Both the position numbers and the translations under genes were made by a program. From CAZFBA01 sp964517135 (lineage in GTDB: Bacteria; Cyanobacteriota; Vampirovibrionia; JBFMGH01), in assembly GCA_964517135.1 (NCBI GenBank), contig CAZFBA010000031.1, positions 1 through 47,919 on the forward strand: a DNA stretch of 47,919 nucleotides, written 5' to 3'. Below, piece by piece: positions 39,670 through 47,560 of this stretch. Positions within the stretch are counted from its first letter, which is position 1. Every line of letters starts with the position of its first letter. The notes beneath the pieces were generated by a model that was not told where the DNA came from, ran no database searches, and saw only the letters and a list, made by a program, of their open reading frames with translations.

Positions 39670-40458
39670 TTATGATACAAGCTTTAGCTCTTTTAATATG
39701 TTCATATGCCAGGATTCATGCTTCTCTACGATGATGTCTGCTCCTCTTGACTTAAGTTTATCGAATAATTTTTTCTCTCTAGATGGTACTGTTAGAACCA
39801 TAATAAGGGTATTGGAATGGCAGATTTTGGTTGCTTTCCTGAGTGCTTCAATAACCATCATGTCATTTTCTGTTGTTGTTGACATATCAAAGAGTATGCA
39901 GTCATAAGAGCGGTCTTTAAGCTCTCCTATTGCTTCACTGTAATTTTTAACTAGGGTTACTTTACATCCGGATTTAGAAAAAAGTATTTTAAGCTGGTGC
40001 ATGATGACACCGAGATTAGCTATAATAAGTATATCCTGAATTTGCCCGGGCGGTTTAAGTTCACGGGTTTCAGTTTCTTTAGGGGTATCTTTTTGAGTTT
40101 CTTTGCTGTTGTTTGTGGTATCGTTTTGGGCAGGTGCTTTTTTTGTTTCACTGAGTTGTTTTTTCAGGTCATTAATTTTGTTGTTAAGCTCCTTTATTTG
40201 TTCTGAAAGTTTTTCAGTAGTGCTGTTGCCCTCGTCAGCTTGCTTTTTGAGGTTTAATAGAACTTCTTTGATTCTTTTATGAGCTGTTTCAATGAAATCA
40301 CTGGTGATTACTTCAGGGGTTTCAAGCCCTGCCAGTGAGCATAATAAGGATATATTTTCTACTGTTTTTGAATCGACTTCTAATTTATTTTTATGTTCTG
40401 TGTTCATTTTTGCCGTAGTAAATTCCTGATAGTGTAAGTTATATTTTACTTCAAACAT
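39670..40458 (-). CDS. Degenerate response-regulator receiver protein with coiled coil
   Basis: The 262-residue protein has an N-terminal helical part with a coiled coil (about 75-106, STTEKLSEQIKELNNKINDL), a Lys/Glu/Thr-rich linker, and a C-terminal CheY-like domain (about 140-262). The domain keeps the central aspartate (CILFDMSTTTEND), the threonine (VLTVPS) and the lysine (VEKHES). The N-terminal acidic pair that binds Mg2+ is replaced (ILIIAN instead of ILIVDD). Phosphorylation is therefore doubtful. No output domain or histidine kinase is nearby. Both ATG 40458 and ATG 40407 are possible starts and neither has a clear binding site. It precedes the AsmA-like gene by 6 bases. Confidence 0.72.
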   Translation of the reverse strand: MFEVKYNLHYQEFTTAKMNTEHKNKLEVDSKTVENISLLCSLAGLETPEVITSDFIETAHKRIKEVLLNLKKQADEGNSTTEKLSEQIKELNNKINDLKKQLSETKKAPAQNDTTNNSKETQKDTPKETETRELKPPGQIQDILIIANLGVIMHQLKILFSKSGCKVTLVKNYSEAIGELKDRSYDCILFDMSTTTENDMMVIEALRKATKICHSNTLIMVLTVPSREKKLFDKLKSRGADIIVEKHESWHMNILKELKLVS

Positions 40459-40533
40459 GTTTTATTCATGAGAATATCTAAGAGATATTTTTTATTTCTA
40501 CATACAAGAGATTAATTTGCTTAATAATAAATT

Positions 40534-40559
40534 GGAGGGACTATTTGATTAGTCCCTCC
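40534..40559 (-). terminator. Terminator of the kor operon
   Basis: GGAGGGACTA and TAGTCCCTCC form a perfect 10-bp stem with a 6-base loop, 24 bases past the korD stop. Read on the minus strand it is followed by AATTTATTATT, which fits a weak intrinsic terminator. Confidence 0.75.
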
Positions 40560-40582
40560 TGCTTATGTTTTAAAGAGATGGC

Positions 40583-40855
40583 TTATTTTTCTATCCTGAT
40601 AGCTCTATCAGGGCAGATCATTTCGCACATTCCGCATGCTATACAAAGATTAGGGTCGGGTTCAACAGCCGGTGTAGCGTATACACCAACTTCTTTAGAC
40701 CAGTTGAGGCATTTTTCGCCTTTGGCGTTAATAGGGCATTTGACGATACAGAGTCCACAGCCTTTACACATTGATGTATAGACATAGTAGGTAGCCTCAT
40801 TCTTTTTGCCACAGCCTTCTATGACCAGTCCTTGATGTTTAACCTTAACTGCCAT
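40583..40855 (-). CDS. korD: 2-oxoacid:ferredoxin oxidoreductase, ferredoxin-like delta subunit
   Basis: The 90-residue protein holds two [4Fe-4S] sites, CKGCGLCIVKCP and CIACGMCEMICP. It relays electrons from the TPP centre to external ferredoxin. AGGAGG precedes the ATG. It is the last gene of a four-gene operon (alpha, beta, gamma, delta). Confidence 0.93.
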   Translation of the reverse strand: MAVKVKHQGLVIEGCGKKNEATYYVYTSMCKGCGLCIVKCPINAKGEKCLNWSKEVGVYATPAVEPDPNLCIACGMCEMICPDRAIRIEK

Positions 40856-40878
40856 TTATATTCCTCCTGTGGGAAATT

Positions 40879-41448
40879 TTATACTTCTACTGGTTTTCTG
40901 GTAATGAGATCCATACCTGTGTCAAAAGCCTTGAGGTTAAGTTCTTTTAATTCAGGTCTGGCTTCAAATTTTTTGCCAAAGGCATCTTCCATAGATTTAA
41001 GACAGCTTTCTTTTTTGATGATGCCTGTAGCTTTGACAATAACACCTAAAATAATTATGTTAAATACTTTAGGGTCAAGTTTTTCCAGTGCGATATGGCT
41101 TGCTGGAATACCTATAATCTCTTTAGCCTCGAAAGAAGGCTTAGTTTTACAGACAGAACTGTCATATATGACAATACTGTTTTTCGGGTCAACGTATTGG
41201 GCGCAGCGTTCAATGGCTCTATCAGAGAGCATGATGATAATATCGCCTTTAGCGAATTTTGCTTCGCCTATGGGTTCGTCAGCAATCTGGCTGAATGCAA
41301 TACTGACGCCTCCACGTTGCTCAATACCGAAGTTAGGTATATAAAGAACATTTTTATTTTCTATATAAGCGGCTTCAACGAGTATTTTGGCGATACTTTG
41401 AACACCCTGACCGCCTTCACCACCCAGAGCTATTCTAACTCGAGCCAT
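40879..41448 (-). CDS. korC: 2-oxoacid:ferredoxin oxidoreductase, gamma subunit
   Basis: The 189-residue gamma subunit has the diagnostic N-terminal GGEGGQGVQSIAKIL, FGIEQRGGVSIAFSQI and the C-terminal GVIVKATGII region. In this family it helps bind CoA and completes the active complex. Its ATG overlaps the beta-subunit stop (TAATG at 41446-41450). Confidence 0.93.
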   Translation of the reverse strand: MARVRIALGGEGGQGVQSIAKILVEAAYIENKNVLYIPNFGIEQRGGVSIAFSQIADEPIGEAKFAKGDIIIMLSDRAIERCAQYVDPKNSIVIYDSSVCKTKPSFEAKEIIGIPASHIALEKLDPKVFNIIILGVIVKATGIIKKESCLKSMEDAFGKKFEARPELKELNLKAFDTGMDLITRKPVEV

Positions 41449-42212
41449 TATTTTACTCCTTTAATTTCTTCTGGTACTCTAAGTTCTCCGACTTTGTAGA
41501 AACTTTCCATTTCTTTCAGTCTGGACCAGGTATCTACGTTGTTGGTTCTCCAGTTGAGAGGACACAATGAGAGAACTTCAATAAATGAGAACCCTCTGCC
41601 GTCAGCAACATTAGTTAAGCCTTTTTTCATAAATGTTTTGAGCTGTCTTAAGTTGTTGACGCTTCCTCTTGCAACATAACTGGCATCATCAGTGATAGAT
41701 GCAACCATTTCTGGTCCCAGGAAAGGCTTTCCGTGAGCTTCAACATCACGGCCATATGGTGTAGTTTCGGTTTTCTGGCCTGGTAATGTAGTTGGTGCCA
41801 TTTGGCCACCGGTCATACCGTAGTTTGTGTTGTTTACCAGGACTACCAGCATTTTTTCGTTTCTGGTTGCTGCGTTGACAAGGTGTTGTGCTCCGATAGC
41901 ATAGCCGCCACCGTCGCCCATATATGCAATACCTACCGTGTCGGGTCTGGCTCTTGAAATGCCATATATAACCGGGGTTGTTCTGCCGTGGTGTGTTTGT
42001 ACTGAGTCTACTGACATAAAGTTCCAGGCCAGTAAGCTGCATCCAATGTCACAACCGAATACGGCTCTTTCTTTTAGTTCTAATTCGTCTATCGCAAAAC
42101 CGAGTGTATTGAGGGTCATTCCGTGCCCGCAGCCGGGACAGAATTTACTCGGACCAATTTCAGTATTTACAGCGTCGGCCTGCTTAGGAGGTAATGTTAA
42201 CTCTTGAATCAT
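41448..42212 (-). CDS. korB: 2-oxoacid:ferredoxin oxidoreductase, beta subunit (TPP-binding)
   Basis: The 254-residue beta subunit binds thiamine diphosphate and Mg2+ through GDGGGYAIGAQHLVNAATRN and LVNNTNYGMTGGQ. CPGCGHG near the N-terminus contributes cluster ligands. The reaction is 2-oxoacid + CoA + oxidised ferredoxin to acyl-CoA + CO2 + reduced ferredoxin. AAAGGAG precedes the ATG. Coupled by overlap to the gamma subunit. Confidence 0.95.
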   Translation of the reverse strand: MIQELTLPPKQADAVNTEIGPSKFCPGCGHGMTLNTLGFAIDELELKERAVFGCDIGCSLLAWNFMSVDSVQTHHGRTTPVIYGISRARPDTVGIAYMGDGGGYAIGAQHLVNAATRNEKMLVVLVNNTNYGMTGGQMAPTTLPGQKTETTPYGRDVEAHGKPFLGPEMVASITDDASYVARGSVNNLRQLKTFMKKGLTNVADGRGFSFIEVLSLCPLNWRTNNVDTWSRLKEMESFYKVGELRVPEEIKGVK

Positions 42213-42233
42213 TATATATGATCTCCTTTTTTC

Positions 42234-43337
42234 CTAAGTAGTAACAAGATTTTTCTGCATTTCTCTGACTTTATGTACGATGTCTTCACCAACAATACCG
42301 TAGCCAGGTCTGTAGTAGGTATCGTAAGGTGTGGTGAGTCCATACATGTTTTCCAGGCATATTCTTGCCAGCTGTCCGAGGGCTGATTCTGTGAATAACA
42401 CCTGTTTCGCTCTGGATACAGCCTCTCTCAGAGGTTTTACTGCCAGAGGTCTTATTGTTATCGGGCGGAACAGACCTACTTTGACCCCTTCTTCTCTAAG
42501 AGCATCAATAGCTGTCATAACGCTTCTTGCTACTATACCGTGTGCTATAACGAGTATTTCAGCGTCATCTGCTTTGTATGTATAGTATTCTTCGATTTCT
42601 GGAGCTATTCTATCAAAGTCATTTTGATACTCTTCCATAGCCTCCAGGAGTTCTTCTTCGACACTGAAAGCGTTTCTGATGTGACATGGTGGTCTATCTA
42701 TACCGGGCAAGCCTTTAGCACGAACGTAAGGTTCTGTTGGAACCATTTTTATGCCACGTGATGAGGGGTCGTAACATACGACGGGTTCTCTCATTTTGCC
42801 CTGATAGCCATCTGCTAGTACGTATGTCGGGTAACGATATTTCCAGGCGGTATTGAAGGATTTGATCGTATAGTCATAAAGATCCTGATTGCTCCAGGAT
42901 GAATAAACGATTCTAAAACCTTCGCCGTTGCCGCCGAATACGGTCAGGGTTGTTTCTTGCTGACTGTAGATAACGGTGGCAGTACTCGGGCCGCCTCTTG
43001 CTAATATAACAAATACTGCGGGTAATCTCATCATTTCTGCCATGCTCATGGCATCTTGCATAATGACGTTACCCGGGCCGGCTGTTGCGGTAAATGCCCT
43101 TTTACCTGCTATTACGCCGCCTAATGTGGCAAAACCTGCAGAAATCTCATCTTCTGTTTGTAAGAAAGAGGCCTCTGTTTTGGGCTGGAGTTTTGCCCAG
43201 GTATGCATAACCTCGTTTTGTGGTGTAATAGGGTAGCCGTACATAATGTCTGCTTCTGCTGCCACCGCAGCATAAGCTACTGTTTCATTTCCTGTCATGA
43301 AAAGCTTTGTGTCTTCAGTGATTAGCTTTTTTACCAT
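42234..43337 (-). CDS. korA: 2-oxoacid:ferredoxin oxidoreductase, alpha subunit
   Basis: The 367-residue alpha subunit starts the operon. Family marks are GNETVAYAAVAAEADIMYGYPITP, the EDEISAGFATLGGVIAG block, TATAGPG and ILARGGPST. The C-terminal domain (ILVIAHGIVARSVMTAIDAL, VGLFRPITIRPLA) follows. The substrate cannot be fixed: the subunit order and sizes suit 2-oxoglutarate or branched-chain (2-oxoisovalerate) enzymes. Use as 2-oxoglutarate synthase in a partial TCA cycle is plausible but inferred. Confidence 0.92.
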   Translation of the reverse strand: MVKKLITEDTKLFMTGNETVAYAAVAAEADIMYGYPITPQNEVMHTWAKLQPKTEASFLQTEDEISAGFATLGGVIAGKRAFTATAGPGNVIMQDAMSMAEMMRLPAVFVILARGGPSTATVIYSQQETTLTVFGGNGEGFRIVYSSWSNQDLYDYTIKSFNTAWKYRYPTYVLADGYQGKMREPVVCYDPSSRGIKMVPTEPYVRAKGLPGIDRPPCHIRNAFSVEEELLEAMEEYQNDFDRIAPEIEEYYTYKADDAEILVIAHGIVARSVMTAIDALREEGVKVGLFRPITIRPLAVKPLREAVSRAKQVLFTESALGQLARICLENMYGLTTPYDTYYRPGYGIVGEDIVHKVREMQKNLVTT

Positions 43338-43701
43338 AGCCTTTACCTTTGATTACTGTAACAACTAACGTTCTCATATAAATGTACTATAAACATGAAA
43401 TATTTGTAAAATAAAATTCAAAAAGCTATACTTCATGGTAATGTACTTTTTTCTAATATGTGTTTTTTGTATACTACATAAATGGCTGTTTATACCTGTT
43501 TTAAGGAGATGACGCTCTTTTAAAATGGCCTTCTATAGCCTGTTAAAGCCTTGTCTCTCTTGTTTTATAAGGATAGTAGAAGTGTATAAGGTCTGTAATC
43601 CTTTATTATAATGCTTGATGGGTTGATAAAAGTGCGGTTTCGTTTTCTTTGTTTAAAAATATTTTTGTGTTTATAAATACTGATATTGCTGGAGACTACA
43701 A
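43338..43701. other. Divergent intergenic region, kor operon and permease
   Basis: These 364 AT-rich bases separate two divergent genes. I see no convincing promoter pair, RNA gene or strong hairpin. Confidence 0.5.
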
Positions 43702-44856
43702 TTGAAACCAGTTTTATACCTGATAAAATGCCGTTTAAAATCAAGAAAAATTCATAACATTATTTCATTTCTTGTTGTGGCATTTTGCGTTGCGGTTATT
43801 ATAATAGCTCTTTCAATTTCTAATGGTTTTGAAAAGGCTTTAATAGAAAAGATTATCGTTGCTTCTCCGCAGGTTACGCTTTCTGGAGATTTAAAAGAAC
43901 TTATTTTGCCGGAAGATATTCAGCTGGAAGAAAGCCTTGAAATAGCTCAGGTGCAGGCACTGGCTATTAATTCTGAAAATAAGCAGGTGCAGGGTGTGTT
44001 GTTAAGGGGTACTTTGCCTGAAAATATACCATTATTATTTAAAAAGAAAGAAGTATTGCTTCAGGGGATCTACCCTTATGAGGGAGAGGTTATTATTGGC
44101 GATAAATTATCTGATGTAAGTGGCCTGTATATTGGTGATACTGTTAAAGTATTGACCGGTCCAGCTATATTTAAAGAGTTTAAAGTTAGTGGTATATTTA
44201 AAGTTGGTCTTTATGACTTTGACAGCACTGTTATGGTAGCTTCTTTTGATGATATTATTGATCTTGAGCCGATGGAAGGTGAAGGAATAGCTTCTAAAGT
44301 AAGTATTTTTAAAGCTTTGTGGCTTAAAGATCCTTTTCAGGCAAGTCTTGTCTCAAAAAGAATTTTATTTTTTAACCCTTCTATAGTGGTTTCAAACTGG
44401 CAGGATGATAATAAAAGCCTTGTACAAGCTATTTCACTTGAGAAAAAGGTTATTTTTATTGTGTTGCTTTTGCTGGTGATAGCTACATCTGTGGCTATTG
44501 CAAACTCTCAGTTTATTCAGATTATTTCACAACAAGAACAGATAGCAATACTTTCTGCTATAGGGTTTACACCTATGAAAGTGCTTATTACTTTTCTGAT
44601 TGAAGGTTTTGTTATTGGCTTGATTGGTTCAATAGCAGGAGTAGCAATAGCTCTTGTTTCTGTTTATTATTTAGGTTCTTATCCTTTAACTTTGCCTATG
44701 GATGTTTATCAGGTAGAAACAATACCGGTTAAGATTGAGATGCTGGATATATTTTTAACAGGACTTGCTTCAGTCTTTATGGTTTGTTTATGCTGCTGTG
44801 TACCTGCTTATTATGCATCAAAGCTTGATCCGGTTGATGTGCTTAGAAGGGTTTAG
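43702..44856 (+). CDS. LolC/LolE-like ABC transporter permease
   Basis: The 384-residue protein has an N-terminal transmembrane helix (about 19-40), a large periplasmic MacB-type domain (about 41-250), and three C-terminal helices of the FtsX fold (VIFIVLLLLVIATSVAIAN; GFVIGLIGSIAGVAIALVSV; IFLTGLASVFMVCLCCCVP). QEQIAILSAIGFTPMKVL is the coupling helix. LolC/E extracts lipoproteins for transport to the outer membrane, and other family members export lipids or drugs. No ATPase gene is adjacent. The start is TTG 43702 with GGAG 7 bases upstream. It overlaps the next, opposite gene by 4 bases at the stops. Confidence 0.82.
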   Translation: MKPVLYLIKCRLKSRKIHNIISFLVVAFCVAVIIIALSISNGFEKALIEKIIVASPQVTLSGDLKELILPEDIQLEESLEIAQVQALAINSENKQVQGVLLRGTLPENIPLLFKKKEVLLQGIYPYEGEVIIGDKLSDVSGLYIGDTVKVLTGPAIFKEFKVSGIFKVGLYDFDSTVMVASFDDIIDLEPMEGEGIASKVSIFKALWLKDPFQASLVSKRILFFNPSIVVSNWQDDNKSLVQAISLEKKVIFIVLLLLVIATSVAIANSQFIQIISQQEQIAILSAIGFTPMKVLITFLIEGFVIGLIGSIAGVAIALVSVYYLGSYPLTLPMDVYQVETIPVKIEMLDIFLTGLASVFMVCLCCCVPAYYASKLDPVDVLRRV

Positions 44857-45473
44857 TGATAATAATCTTTCCATTCATAGTGATACTGGAATAACAAATC
44901 ATTTACAAAAGTTACAAATGCCATATTAACAGTAAAAATTATTGTGCTGACAAAGAAAGAAGAAAGGCAAGCAAGAACATTGCCCTGAATAAGTTTTTCT
45001 TTTTTAATGTTTTTGAACTTTGTGGCTGTTGCCCGGTATGTAAGTACCAAAAAATAGATGAAAGGTAATGTTTTTATAAGCAGGATAGGCAGTGTATCAC
45101 GGGTGCTGACAAAAACAATTGCCATAAATGGCAGCATTGCTATAAGAATGTAGCCTATGATCTTGAAACTTTCTTTTAATGTAAAATTTGTCTGGTAGAG
45201 TTTCCCGAAAATTAAGTATAGAAATAGTGCCAGAAAAAATGTATGGGGTATAACTGATATAGGTGAAATAAGAAGAAGTAAAAAGGGTGCAAGGGTTTTG
45301 ATAAAGTTTGCAATAACAGCATATAAGAAAGCACTCAGTATCAAATATACTGCTATCTGGTAGATGCTCAACTTTGGTGTGCTTAAAACCTTTTCAGGTT
45401 TAGTGATTGTGTTATAGATAATTTTGAAATAATTACCCGGAGAGGTTTTGTAAATATTATTGCTATTATTCAT
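44853..45473 (-). CDS. Yip1-like integral membrane protein
   Basis: The 206-residue protein has about five hydrophobic helices and a loop pattern like the Yip1/DUF1282 family (an N-terminal YFKIIYNTITKPEKV segment before the first helix). Function unknown; members are often found with membrane-remodelling genes. It is convergent with the LolC/E-like gene. No clear ribosome binding site precedes ATG 45473. Confidence 0.6.
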   Translation of the reverse strand: MNNSNNIYKTSPGNYFKIIYNTITKPEKVLSTPKLSIYQIAVYLILSAFLYAVIANFIKTLAPFLLLLISPISVIPHTFFLALFLYLIFGKLYQTNFTLKESFKIIGYILIAMLPFMAIVFVSTRDTLPILLIKTLPFIYFLVLTYRATATKFKNIKKEKLIQGNVLACLSSFFVSTIIFTVNMAFVTFVNDLLFQYHYEWKDYYH

Positions 45474-45485
45474 CTTAAAATAATG

Positions 45486-45506
45486 GCCTGTAAAGTTTTT
45501 ACGGGC
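45486..45506 (-). terminator. Terminator-like hairpin after the two-gene membrane operon
   Basis: GCCTGTAAA at 45486-45494 pairs with TTTACGGGC at 45498-45506 (9 bp with one G-U pair). On the minus strand it lies 30 bases after the 202-residue gene and is followed by CATTATTTTAAG. Confidence 0.6.
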
Positions 45507-45536
45507 TTATTTTAACACGAATAAAGTATTTAAAAC

Positions 45537-46145
45537 CTATGCCATGTGGTTAAAAGCTTTGCCGGGCTTGAAATTTGGATCCGGGGTCAGGTTGACCTTT
45601 GGTGAAAATTTCATTGGCAGGCCGGGTGAACCAGCGTTTTGTTCCTGATTGAGGACGCTTTTACGTGTTATTTGTACGTTTAGCCAGGGTATAAACATAC
45701 CGAGTACTGCAATTGATGCTGCCATACCAACCATAAAGACGATGGATTTGTTTTTCATCAAGTCTTTATAGTTTTTAGGATCGATAACTTTCTCTAATGC
45801 CTTAATATCATCGAAAGAGCGAACCTTGTATCTGGTGAAGGGGTTTAGCATCTGGATGAACTTTTTGCCTGTTGATGGCCCCTTGACTAAAGATGTACCG
45901 GTTTTGGCAGTTGGTGTTAACTTATCTAAAGCATAACCAACAACATTCTGGACGATAGCTGCACCATAGAATAATGTTATCCAGCCCGGGATGTCTCTTG
46001 TAACAACTTCTCTGATTTCTTCTTTGCTTCTTGCTGCGCTAACTCTTGCTCCAACGGTACCGGCGTAAAGCGCCTTCATCATATTGGTAGAAGGTAATGC
46101 GGTGTTGAAATCAACTATGCGGGCAACTTCTAAGGGTATACTCAT
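45537..46145 (-). CDS. Membrane protein of unknown function, second gene of a pair
   Basis: The 202-residue protein has two hydrophobic helices (about 53-72, GWITLFYGAAIVQNVVGYAL; about 133-152, SIVFMVGMAASIAVLGMFIP). The N-terminal half (PSTNMMKALYAGTVGARVSAARSKEEIREVVTRDIPG) resembles part of the upstream protein in layout. Its ATG overlaps the upstream stop (ATGA), and a strong AAGGAGGT precedes it. I recall similar proteins only from Melainabacteria-type genomes, without function. Confidence 0.65.
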   Translation of the reverse strand: MSIPLEVARIVDFNTALPSTNMMKALYAGTVGARVSAARSKEEIREVVTRDIPGWITLFYGAAIVQNVVGYALDKLTPTAKTGTSLVKGPSTGKKFIQMLNPFTRYKVRSFDDIKALEKVIDPKNYKDLMKNKSIVFMVGMAASIAVLGMFIPWLNVQITRKSVLNQEQNAGSPGLPMKFSPKVNLTPDPNFKPGKAFNHMA

Positions 46146-47560
46146 GCTTTATACCTCCTTAGAAAATCTTCAAACGCAACAGAACGGGGTATTTCAGCAG
46201 ATTGAGAAAGATTGTTGTTTGCAGGTGCTGAAGGTACTTTTGTTTCAGCTAATAACTGATTGGCAGGCTTATCAGGTGTTTTTGAGTTGCCTGTGCTATC
46301 TTTTGTGTTGCTTAAACCGGCAAGACCGGGGAATTCTTCTTTGCCTGTGATCTTTTTGGTCATCCAGTTTACAAATCTGGGTAGTGTTACCAGCAAAGTG
46401 AGTATAATTGCAAATGGTAACAGTGCTTTAACGGTTTTTAATGTTTTGGTAGATTTAATAACTTTGTCTACTTGATTTCTCATAGTATCGACGTTGACTT
46501 TTGATGAGCCGTTAGCAGCCTTGAGAACGACGTCGTCAGTAGCCGTAAAGACATCTCTTACAAGTATACCTGTGTTAGTAGTGACAGGTTTAGCCCCTTT
46601 GACAGCAAGAGTTACTTCTGTTTCTCTGAGGTGCGGGTTCAGCTTTTGCAGGAATTTCTTTATGAAACTGCTTACACCCTGATCACGTTTGGCCAGAAGA
46701 GCACTTCTATTAGCTGATTCGATTGTTTTTGTCATTCCTTTTATAGATTCTCTGGCTTTTTTGACAGCTTCTCTGGTAACTGTTTTCATATCAGGGTTAG
46801 CAATACCTTTAGAAGTTGCTTCTTTCAGTATACTGGCTCTTGCAGTTTCAAAGGCCTGTCTGTATTCTTGTCTTAACTGAGATCTGGCAATAGACCTGGC
46901 TGCTTTATCAACATTACCCCTTTTCATACTGGAGCCGACTTCTCTTACGACGTCGTCAATTAATTCAGTTGATATTTTTAAGGGGTTTTTGGCTGTGCTA
47001 GAGAATGATCTGACATCTTCTAAAAGCCCTTTAGCTAACATTTGTCTGAGTTGATTAACATCAATAGTTTTAGTGCCTTTGAGGGCTTCGGTTCTTAATA
47101 TGTCTTTGAGTTTTAGTTCAATAGCTTTTAAGGTATCAAGGTTTGTGAATGCCTTTGTATTAATGTTATATGGATTAAACTTGCTTTCGAGTAGTTTTTG
47201 TCCGACTTTGTTGAATACATAGCCGGGTCCTAAATATAGGCCAACACTGGCTAAAGACTGGTTCATTAACATCTCACGGCCTGCATCCCAGTTAAGGTGG
47301 CCGAGTTCTTTTTTGTTCCTGTTAAGTTCTATAAGGGTTCTGGGCATAACCATGCCGAGAACATCTATCGTAGCAAGCGATAGGATGACATTACCTTCTA
47401 AAGTGGATAATACTTTAGTTAATGGAACCCCTTTAAAACTTACGTTATCCTTATTAGTGCTGGATATATTGTAGTTTTTTTGTGGTTTTTGTTTATTTGT
47501 GCGGTGTATAGTACCTGGCTTATGTGATAGATCAGTTAAGTACATATTTAAGAAGTCCAA
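46142..47560 (-). CDS. Membrane-associated protein of unknown function with N-terminal SFKG motif
   Basis: The 472-residue protein begins with a disordered, basic stretch ending NVSFKGVPL (about 39-47). Next come two hydrophobic segments (about 50-72 and 95-115), a long helical, Lys/Arg-rich middle, a transmembrane helix (about 380-400, VKALLPFAIILTLLVTLPRFV), and a Ser/Pro/Asn-rich tail. The SFKG motif recurs near the N-terminus of many proteins in Melainabacteria-type genomes (from memory). The start is uncertain: TTG 47560 or ATG 47545, neither with a clear binding site. It is co-transcribed with the following 202-residue gene. Confidence 0.65.
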   Translation of the reverse strand: MDFLNMYLTDLSHKPGTIHRTNKQKPQKNYNISSTNKDNVSFKGVPLTKVLSTLEGNVILSLATIDVLGMVMPRTLIELNRNKKELGHLNWDAGREMLMNQSLASVGLYLGPGYVFNKVGQKLLESKFNPYNINTKAFTNLDTLKAIELKLKDILRTEALKGTKTIDVNQLRQMLAKGLLEDVRSFSSTAKNPLKISTELIDDVVREVGSSMKRGNVDKAARSIARSQLRQEYRQAFETARASILKEATSKGIANPDMKTVTREAVKKARESIKGMTKTIESANRSALLAKRDQGVSSFIKKFLQKLNPHLRETEVTLAVKGAKPVTTNTGILVRDVFTATDDVVLKAANGSSKVNVDTMRNQVDKVIKSTKTLKTVKALLPFAIILTLLVTLPRFVNWMTKKITGKEEFPGLAGLSNTKDSTGNSKTPDKPANQLLAETKVPSAPANNNLSQSAEIPRSVAFEDFLRRYKA

